Below are positions 1 to 5,686 of a stretch of 17,032 bases of DNA, piece after piece. The stretch lies in contig CAZSFA010000054.1 in NCBI GenBank assembly GCA_964606055.1, positions 1 through 17,032 on the forward strand, in the 5' to 3' direction. Under the pieces are notes generated by a model that had not been told where the DNA came from, did no database searches, and saw only the letters and a list, made by a program, of their open reading frames with translations. The position numbers and the translations under genes were made by a program. Source of the stretch: Roseitalea sp964606055. Its GTDB lineage: Bacteria > Pseudomonadota > Alphaproteobacteria > Rhizobiales > Rhizobiaceae. Position 1 is the first letter of the stretch. Each line of letters opens with the position of its first letter.

Positions 1-267
1 ATTGCCCGCCGATTGCGCGGCGTCTTGCGACCCCGGTTCGATGACCGCCTTGCGGGACCTTTGAGACGTTCGTACATGAACCGCGTTGGCTGAAACGGGC
101 GGATAGCTGGCATTCATTGGGACTTCGGGATCGTTCGCAATGCCGACGGAGCTGCCATTCCATCTTCCAACTTGTATCGCTGAATGCGACAGTGTTGTTG
201 CGTCTTCCTGAAACAGAATACTCCAGAGTAATACAGGCGCCCCATTCGATATGACCAATCGTCCCAT
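1..267 (-). CDS. Hypothetical protein, N-terminal part only (runs off the left edge)
   Basis: A minus-strand reading frame is open from the left edge to an ATG at 267, giving at least 89 codons that begin MGRLVISNGAPVLLWSILFQ. The start lies 23 bases after the stop of the ATP-grasp gene, which is normal operon spacing. I see no clean Shine-Dalgarno sequence, only CAGAG about ten bases upstream. The composition is protein-like (several Trp, Gly and Val, no long basic runs) and the codons have the same modest GC as the two genes upstream. No family is recognised, and no clear signal peptide or membrane helix is visible. A competing plus-strand tail open from base 1 to a TGA ending at 93 is shorter and Arg-rich. 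This is a moderate-to-low confidence gene, since an open frame of this length can occur by chance. Confidence 0.4.
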   Translation of the reverse strand, partial: MGRLVISNGAPVLLWSILFQEDATTLSHSAIQVGRWNGSSVGIANDPEVPMNASYPPVSANAVHVRTSQRSRKAVIEPGSQDAAQSAGN

Positions 268-290
268 TGAAACTCTGAACTTGAGATTGA

Positions 291-1388
291 TCAGTTTTTT
301 CCGCAGTTTCCAGTGTCTTGATGTGGTTGTGTGAAGGTCTCGTCTGCCAATAACCGCTCTGCGATCTCCATGCTTCTCGCAAAGTCTTCCTGCGACAAAG
401 GACCGGCGGCGTTCAGATCAGGCAACTTCTCTGCTTCGCGATCACAGAACCGGCGAAGCGAATGCGCATACAGTCTCTTCCAGCCCTTGTGATCAGTGTT
501 CAGAAACCAGCTACGCCTTAGATCCCATATGACACTGGAATCGGCGGATTCCGAGGAACCGCCCGCAATATGGCCCGATAGGCTATAGACCGTGATCTCA
601 CCAAGATAGAGTTGGTTGTTCGAGATCAAGAAATCGATGCGCATGTGGTCGAAGTACGTTCCGATGGCTGTCGCAACCGCCGAAGCCTCGTCTATACGTT
701 CAGTAAGTGGCGCGTCATCAACCTCTTCCGGGCTCACGGGGCTCGGCACATCAGAGCGTACAAAGCTCCCACCCCCGTCGGGGAACCAGACAGCGCCAAC
801 GCGCTGTTGGCTTTTGTTGGTTCTGATTTGCGTCACGTGCAGAATACGAGGTCCGAACGTATAGACCTTCAAGTCCAATAGCGGCGCGTCGATGTCGACA
901 CGTTCTTCGACGAATATCATTGGCCTGATGCCAAAGTATCCCCACTCGTTCGTTTTTCGACCATGCTTCTGCGCCATCGCGGCATCGATTCCGTCGTTGA
1001 CTTCTTGAATGCTAAGGCCGTCTCGCTTCGGAAAGAGGCTGTTTCTCCAACCATGGTTTGACTTGATCGCGACGTCGGCTTGGAGGTACTTGGCTGGAAA
1101 GTCTCTCGCCAAGCCGGCCCAGAGTGTGGCGGGCACTTTTACCCCAATTCCAAGTTCCTCAACAAACTGCTTCGCAGCCAGCTTGTCGCTGACGACTGTG
1201 AATCGCGGATCATGGTCGAAGACTTTTCGCCAAACGAACTTGCAGTTTGCTGTTTTCGGGGCGGCAATGCTCAAGTCCGCATCTGGAAACGGCCTGGCTC
1301 GAAATCTCAACTTGCGTTTCTCGCCGCGGTAACGCCAAGCAAGACAAAAGTCCATCAGGCCGAAGATCAAGCGATCAAGCAATAACAA
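291..1388 (-). CDS. TupA-like ATP-grasp protein (surface polysaccharide-associated ligase)
   Basis: The 365-residue product matches the TupA-like ATP-grasp family, which includes TupA of teichuronopeptide synthesis and many capsule or exopolysaccharide-locus proteins. Visible family landmarks are VFDHDPRFTVVSDKLAAKQFV (split here as residues 57-77), the lysine strand AIKSNHG (107-113, K109), FVEERV (159-164), DLKVYTFG (172-179, K174) and the metal/ATP-binding end MRIDF plus YLGEIT (249-266, D252 and E264). By analogy it would form an amide or peptide bond, at the cost of ATP, on a cytoplasmic polysaccharide precursor; the substrate is unknown. The start is TTG, with GAAGGA just upstream; a second TTG at codon 3 has better spacing. 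The C-terminal 70 residues after the catalytic core are not recognisable. Base composition is lower in GC than the genes to the right. Confidence 0.82.
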   Translation of the reverse strand: MLLLDRLIFGLMDFCLAWRYRGEKRKLRFRARPFPDADLSIAAPKTANCKFVWRKVFDHDPRFTVVSDKLAAKQFVEELGIGVKVPATLWAGLARDFPAKYLQADVAIKSNHGWRNSLFPKRDGLSIQEVNDGIDAAMAQKHGRKTNEWGYFGIRPMIFVEERVDIDAPLLDLKVYTFGPRILHVTQIRTNKSQQRVGAVWFPDGGGSFVRSDVPSPVSPEEVDDAPLTERIDEASAVATAIGTYFDHMRIDFLISNNQLYLGEITVYSLSGHIAGGSSESADSSVIWDLRRSWFLNTDHKGWKRLYAHSLRRFCDREAEKLPDLNAAGPLSQEDFARSMEIAERLLADETFTQPHQDTGNCGKN

Positions 1389-1498
1389 TTTTCCTTCAGT
1401 TTTGGTTTTTTGAAATAGGCGTTAATACAACCGGGAACGATCGACAGTATGAGTTCAAGGGAGCGCATTTTCAGAATGTGTAGTTGTAGCGCTATGTA

Positions 1499-1519
1499 AA
1501 ACCGTGGTGAACACGGTTT
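1499..1519 (-). terminator. Probable rho-independent terminator after the FemAB-like gene
   Basis: AAACCGTG (1499-1506) and CACGGTTT (1512-1519) form an 8-bp perfect stem with a 5-base loop. Read on the minus strand, the 3' arm ends in TTTT. It lies about 150 bases after the stop of the FemAB-like gene and about 110 bases before the ATP-grasp start, so the two genes may be separate transcripts. The T-run is short, so efficiency is uncertain. The rest of the 281-base gap (1389-1669) is strikingly AT-rich (20 of 60 bases at 1381-1440 are G or C) and could hold the ATP-grasp promoter; I cannot assign -35/-10 boxes. Confidence 0.5.
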
Positions 1520-1669
1520 CAGTACGAAGAGAAAGAACTGCGGGAAATTGCAATCGCCATATTGGAATACAGGATTGTTTGAGGCTCTTGGCAATCTTGA
1601 ATAGAGCGATTCAAACTAGGGCATGGATTATACCCTTTGTCACTGTCAGCGAGAGCGAGGATTCACCTG

Positions 1670-2665
1670 TCAGATTCTGTCGCTGCGCGGCAGGTGAGTT
1701 GTGCGAAGCTCATTGTCGATCATGTCTTCATTGAAATGGGTCCCGTTCGCTGCGTCTTCAGCTCTTGTCCGCTGGCGAAATGCGGTGAATCTGTCCGTGC
1801 GGAGCGCAAGCTTCCAGAGCACACCTTCTTGAAAAGATCCGCCGAAGCGAGACTTGAAGACTTGCAGCCCCTCTTGACGCGATCCAGCGACGGGATGAAC
1901 GCGTCCACCGACAAAGTCGTACGTGCCTACGCCTCGCGCTCTCGCAGCGCGCATTGCTTGCCAGTGTAAGAACGCAGTTGCACCGTGATGTGCATCCGGT
2001 TCGCGTCCGCCAACGAGGAAGTATGACGAACCCTTGTCGATTAGGAACAGCGCAGAGGCGACGGGCCGACCGTTTTCAAGTGCTAGGTGAAAGCCGACCC
2101 CGTTGCCCAGTGCCGTCGCAAACCTTTCAAACAGCCGTTTGGGGAGGCAAGGTTTTTCTTCACGCTCGAGCAAGCCTCTGATCAATGCATAGCATTCTTC
2201 GAGACAATCCCGACCGCTTGCTACAGTTAATCCCGCGCGATCAGCCTTGCAGACCAGCCTTCGATGGTGCCGGTGGAAACTGGCAAAAAGCGCCTCTTCA
2301 CTCTGGGCGAGATCGACACGGTAAGACCCCCATGGAACAGATATGGACCCCCGTGGCGCGGTGCGAAAAACCGATGTGGTCCGGGGCTGCGCAATGAAAT
2401 CGGCGTCAGTGTCCATGGCAAGTCTCGCAACACGCTCAAGAAATGAGCGCTCGGCGTCGAGGGGAGTCGGGTCGTGGACAAAGATCGTTTCGATTGTGAA
2501 GACCATTTGCCGATAGCCGGAGCGCTCGACAATGAAAAATGGCAAAACATGCGCACCATCTGTGAACCAGCCATAGTCGTCGGACCATGCCGCGAGAAAG
2601 GACTGAGATGCACAGATACGGTCTCCGACAGCCGGCGGCGGATCTCGGACAAGCTCTGTTTCCAT
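1670..2665 (-). CDS. FemAB-like / GNAT-fold acyltransferase (331 aa)
   Basis: The C-terminal half carries the fold signature shared by FemAB aminoacyltransferases and the 'Acetyltransf_6' polysaccharide-locus proteins. It has an AlaLeuPheAlaSerPhe-HRHHRRLVCKADRAGLTV segment (126-148), the central strand VGFHLALENGRPVASALFLI (190-209), GREPDAHHGATAFLHW (220-235), and the closing YDFVGG followed by GLQVFKSRFGG (249-254 and 266-276), where the last part matches the FemAB 'G-x-x-x-FK-x-x-F-G-G' end. Such proteins transfer an acyl or aminoacyl group to an amino group on a cell-wall or exopolysaccharide precursor in the cytoplasm. Donor and acceptor cannot be read from sequence. Length is normal. 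The ATG at 2665 has only a weak GAGA upstream. It lies upstream of the ATP-grasp gene on the same strand. Confidence 0.75.
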   Translation of the reverse strand: METELVRDPPPAVGDRICASQSFLAAWSDDYGWFTDGAHVLPFFIVERSGYRQMVFTIETIFVHDPTPLDAERSFLERVARLAMDTDADFIAQPRTTSVFRTAPRGSISVPWGSYRVDLAQSEEALFASFHRHHRRLVCKADRAGLTVASGRDCLEECYALIRGLLEREEKPCLPKRLFERFATALGNGVGFHLALENGRPVASALFLIDKGSSYFLVGGREPDAHHGATAFLHWQAMRAARARGVGTYDFVGGRVHPVAGSRQEGLQVFKSRFGGSFQEGVLWKLALRTDRFTAFRQRTRAEDAANGTHFNEDMIDNELRTTHLPRSDRI

Positions 2666-3212
2666 GATCCGATCTCACACTGTGTTAGCTAACGCTGGTG
2701 CATTGCGACGCAATTCTGGCACCAACGGCTTGACAGGACAAGCTCGTCACGGTCGCGACTTGCGGAGAGGCAGTTCGGTCTTTGCAGCTTGTCGATCTGG
2801 GTTTGGCTCGCATTCAGACACATGGATGGTCAGGTCATCAGGTCGTTGCGGTCTGCCACATGGGCAGAGAACCTCACCCTGAACGTCCGCAGCAGGTACC
2901 GATAGGGCTCGCCCGCTCGGTGCATCGGAAGGGTGAGCGTTCGCACGGCTTCGCGGGACCGGTCATGACGGTGCGGCTTTGACGGGCATTGGCAGCGTGA
3001 TGTCACGATCGCGCCATGTAACCGTTTCGTGATCACAAATGATCAAATCACCGCGTCGCGGTAACGCTTGTAACAACCAGGTCGTTTATGATTGCAACGA
3101 TTGGTTGATTCGCCGCGTAGTGGACCGGCACGGCTCCGACTGCTTGGGCGATCAAATATCTCGCACGCCGCGCGACGGATTTGGTTTGCCTTGCGCGGCC
3201 TGGAAAAAGCGC
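2666..3212. other. 547-base region between divergent genes, no supported gene
   Basis: This gap separates the minus-strand FemAB-like gene from the first AraC-family gene. Short open frames on both strands (for example 2664-2882 plus and 2830-3036 minus) look like chance frames in rising-GC DNA, with Arg-rich, domain-free translations. The right part holds the AraC-type operator at 3019-3052. The longer AraC reading frame that begins with ATG at 3039 starts inside that operator and is not credible as the real start. Base composition rises here from the lower-GC left block to the high-GC remainder of the window. Confidence 0.6.
3019..3052 (+). promoter_or_regulatory. Putative AraC-type operator upstream of the first AraC gene
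   Basis: The site holds TTTCGTGATCA (3025-3035) and a second TGATCA at 3040-3045, so the two half-sites start exactly 10 bp apart, one helical turn. AraC-family proteins contact DNA with two HTH motifs in successive major grooves, and such direct repeats are typical targets. The same arrangement occurs before the paralogous gene at 4410-4440, with 11 identical bases and the second half-site in register. Distance from TTTCG to the start codon is 188 bases here and 189 there. GTGAT and ATCAC arms also make a loose inverted repeat around the site. Confidence 0.55.
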
Positions 3213-4196
3213 ATGCCCGGTTTCGATGATCAACTGAAGTCGTTCGAAGATCGCTATGCGGTCCTGCGTGCCGATTCGATCGAAGAGGTCGCGGCCTGGA
3301 TGGGGAACAACTTCGGCCCATGGCGCCCGGACATCGCGTGTGTAAATGCAGATCAAGACGTTGCCCGGTTTTCGCGCAAGGACGCGGCCGGCATTTCACT
3401 CGCCACCTACCGCTGGGAGGCCGGCATCGAAGCCAGGGTCGATGCCGGCGAGGATGTCCTCTTTGTCGCCTTCCCGCTGCAGGGTCAGGCGTGGATGCAT
3501 GTCGAGGGCATCGGCACCGTGAAGCCTGGCCCCAACCAGGCGCGGGTCTACCGCCGGCCGGTGCCCAGTTCGACCGTCATCGCAGCCGGCTACGCCAATC
3601 TGTCGCTGGTGGTGCCAAGCAGTCTGATCCAGAAGCGCGCGCAAAGCTATTATGAATGGGCGCCCGACAGGCCGATCGATTTCTCACCGCTCCTTGACCT
3701 GGACACGCCGCAAGGCGCCGCCGTGTTCGGTCTCGCCAAGCACATCATGCATGGCCTGGTCGCCAATCCCGGTGCCTACGACAACGCGCTGATCCAGGCC
3801 GCCCTGCACGACATGGTGAGCGGCGTCCTTCTGGCCAATTTGAGCCACAACGCCGCCGATGGTGCGCCGGTGCCCGGTGCCGCTCCGCTGCCGCGAACGA
3901 TCCGGCGCGCCGAAGACTACATGCGGGCACATGCGCACGAGCCGATCACGCTGGCCGATCTGGCACAGGCGGCCGGTTGCGGTGAACGGGCCTTGCATGA
4001 TGGCTTCAGGAAGTTCCGCGGCAAGACACCGATGATGGCGCTGCGTGACATCCGTCTTGATGGTGCGCGGCGCGATCTGGAGCAGGACAACGACTCGGTG
4101 ACGCAGATCGCACTCAAATGGGGGTTTTCCAACCTTGGCCGGTTCGCCCAGGCCTATGCCCGACGGTTTGGCGAGAAACCGTCCGAAACGCGCTGA
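3213..4196 (+). CDS. AraC-family transcriptional regulator, paralogue 1 (327 aa)
   Basis: The N-terminal 1-220 region resembles the 'AraC_binding_2' ligand domain (opening FEDRYAVLRADSIEEV at 11-26). The C-terminal 229-327 region is a double HTH domain: first HTH around ITLADLAQAAGCGERALHDGF (245-265), second around SVTQIALKWGFSNLGRFAQAY (295-315), ending with the family's FGEKPSETR. It probably binds a small ligand and regulates transcription, perhaps its own. I chose ATG 3213 over the longer frame from 3039 because the next gene's protein aligns from exactly this Met (MPGFDD/MPSFND), GGA lies about nine bases upstream, and the longer frame would start inside the operator. The 327 residues align ungapped with the neighbour at about 68% identity (221/327 by hand count), so this is a tandem duplicate. 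Its target genes are not evident. Confidence 0.9.
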   Translation: MPGFDDQLKSFEDRYAVLRADSIEEVAAWMGNNFGPWRPDIACVNADQDVARFSRKDAAGISLATYRWEAGIEARVDAGEDVLFVAFPLQGQAWMHVEGIGTVKPGPNQARVYRRPVPSSTVIAAGYANLSLVVPSSLIQKRAQSYYEWAPDRPIDFSPLLDLDTPQGAAVFGLAKHIMHGLVANPGAYDNALIQAALHDMVSGVLLANLSHNAADGAPVPGAAPLPRTIRRAEDYMRAHAHEPITLADLAQAAGCGERALHDGFRKFRGKTPMMALRDIRLDGARRDLEQDNDSVTQIALKWGFSNLGRFAQAYARRFGEKPSETR

Positions 4197-4238
4197 GCGG
4201 TTGTCAGCCATGATGTCACCGCAGACGGGGCGATCATC

Positions 4239-4257
4239 CGGGCCGCGATAAGGCCCG
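4239..4257 (+). terminator. Weak hairpin after the first AraC gene
   Basis: CGGGCC (4239-4244) and GGCCCG (4252-4257) form a 6-bp stem about 40 bases after the stop of the first AraC gene. There is no T-run after it (CATGAGCC follows), so it is at best a weak or Rho-aided terminator. Confidence 0.25.
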
Positions 4258-4365
4258 CATGAGCCAGAACAGAAATGACAAATCCGCGTCCCAAGCGGGT
4301 GAGATCACAATACAAAATCGACCAGATTTCATGTAGCAGTAATGCACAAGACTATTGAAGCACAA

Positions 4366-4486
4366 TTTCATGATCAGAACTATCATGTATTATTCGGTCG
4401 TGAGTTGGGTAACGATTTCGTGATCAGCGTTGATCGAACAAACCACTTGCGGATAAGCACTGAAGCAGGAGATCGATCTATGATCA
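4366..4486 (+). promoter_or_regulatory. Phased TGATCA operator array upstream of the second AraC gene
   Basis: TGATC(A/G) half-sites start at 4371, 4421, 4431 and 4481, so the intervals are 50, 10 and 50 bp and all lie on one face of the helix. The first two are preceded by TTTC(A/G), giving TTTCATGATCA (4366-4376) and TTTCGTGATCA (4416-4426). The 4421/4431 pair matches the pair at 3030/3040 before the first AraC gene. This is consistent with cooperative or looping control by AraC-type dimers; which protein binds is inferred, not shown. Confidence 0.5.
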
Positions 4487-4604
4487 CACCAGCCGATCGA
4501 TTCCCTTGGTGCTGGATCGGCTGGTCGCACGTCTCCCGTCCGTTTGCCGATCGTGCGCGAACACCGACGCAATTGGTTGAGGTTGCAGGGCCTGAACGCA
4601 AGAC

Positions 4605-5633
4605 ATGCCGAGTTTCAACGATGAACTGACGGCCTTCGACGACCGCTTCACCGTCTTGCGTGCCGATACGCTTGAGGATGTCGCCGGTTGGATGGAGACC
4701 AACTTCGGTCCATGGCGACCGGGCATCTCCCACGTTGCAGCCGATCGCGACGTTGCGCGGTTTGCGCGCAAGAATGTGGGCGGCATTTCGCTCGCCACCT
4801 ATCGGTGGCAGGCGGGCATGGACACGCACTCCGATGGCGGTCAGGACGTTTTGTTCATCGCCTTCCCCCTGCGGGGACGGATCCGGATGCACCTTGATGG
4901 CGTTGGCGAGGTCGAACCGGGCCCGACACAGGCGCGCGTCTGCCGCCGGTCGGTCGCCCATTCCAACACGATCCCCGCCGGCTATGCCAGCCTGTCGCTG
5001 GTGGTGCCGCTTGACCTGCTGCACAAGCGGGCGCAGGCATTCTACGATTGGCCCGACGACAAGCCCCTGGAGTTCTCGCCGCTGATCGATCTGGACCAGC
5101 CGGCCGGTGCTGCGGTGCAGGGTCTGGCCAGATACATGATCCAGGGTCTCGTCGCCAATCCCGCGACCTATGAGAACCAGCTTGTCGAAGCGAACCTGCG
5201 GGACATGGTCAGCGGGGTCTTGCTCGCCAATCTCGATCACAACGCCGCCAACGGCCGCGCGATACCCTGCGCGACCCCGATGCCGCGCACGATCCGGCGG
5301 GCCGAGGACTTCATGCGGGCGAACGCCGACATGCCGATCACGGTCGAGGATCTTGCCCGGGCCGCGGGCTGCGGTGAACGGGCGCTGCACGATGGCTTCA
5401 GGAGGTTTCGGGGCAAGACCCCGATGATGGTGCTGCGCGACATCCGCCTTGAAGGCGCGCGGCGCGATCTGGAACGCGACATCGATTCGGTCACGCAGAT
5501 CGCGTTCAACTGGGGTTTTTCGAACCTGGGCCGGTTTGCACGGGCCTATACCGAGAAGTTCGGCGAAAAGCCGTCCGATACCCGCCGCGGCGCCGTCGCC
5601 GTGCTTGCCCCGGCGCGTTCTCCGATGCGCTGA
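4605..5633 (+). CDS. AraC-family transcriptional regulator, paralogue 2 (342 aa)
   Basis: This is the partner of the upstream AraC gene: residues 1-327 align with it without a gap, then a 15-residue tail (RGAVAVLAPARSPMR) is added. The ligand-type domain covers about 1-225. The double HTH (first near ITVEDLARAAGCGERALHDGF, 245-265; second near SVTQIAFNWGFSNLGRFARAY, 295-315) ends with FGEKPSDTR. By hand count, identity to paralogue 1 is about 62% over residues 1-230 and 80% over 231-327. The DNA-binding half is therefore better conserved than the sensing half, which suggests similar targets but different ligands. The ATG at 4605 has a weak Shine-Dalgarno; its support is the shared protein start and the shared spacing to the operator (189 versus 188 bases). 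Confidence 0.9.
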   Translation: MPSFNDELTAFDDRFTVLRADTLEDVAGWMETNFGPWRPGISHVAADRDVARFARKNVGGISLATYRWQAGMDTHSDGGQDVLFIAFPLRGRIRMHLDGVGEVEPGPTQARVCRRSVAHSNTIPAGYASLSLVVPLDLLHKRAQAFYDWPDDKPLEFSPLIDLDQPAGAAVQGLARYMIQGLVANPATYENQLVEANLRDMVSGVLLANLDHNAANGRAIPCATPMPRTIRRAEDFMRANADMPITVEDLARAAGCGERALHDGFRRFRGKTPMMVLRDIRLEGARRDLERDIDSVTQIAFNWGFSNLGRFARAYTEKFGEKPSDTRRGAVAVLAPARSPMR

Positions 5634-5686
5634 AACCGGCCTTGCCCCGCCGGCACCGTTGGCCCGCGCCCACCTGACCGCTGCGC

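Larger units (their letters stand above)
4197..4604. other. 408-base AT-rich intergenic region between the AraC paralogues
   Basis: No gene is supported here. An open frame from ATG 4342 runs into the second AraC gene in another frame and has no recognisable domain. The middle (about 4260-4480) is clearly AT-rich against a high-GC background and carries the repeated TGATCA sites described separately. The distal part (from about 4410) is related to the region upstream of the first AraC gene, so the duplication unit evidently included about 195 bases of 5' DNA. Confidence 0.6.

Noticed and set aside
1367..1594. 75-residue minus-strand frame between the FemAB-like and ATP-grasp genes
   Set aside because: It overlaps the ATP-grasp start in another frame, spans the putative terminator and has no recognisable features.
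2830..3036. Minus-strand 68-aa frame considered as a transposase or gene remnant
   Set aside because: I could not match it to any known family, it has no ribosome-binding site, and its 5' end lies in the AraC operator.
3039..3212. N-terminal extension of the first AraC gene from ATG 3039 (58 extra residues)
   Set aside because: The extension has no counterpart in the paralogue, is Cys/Arg-rich, and begins inside the shared operator; ATG 3213 matches the paralogue's start exactly.
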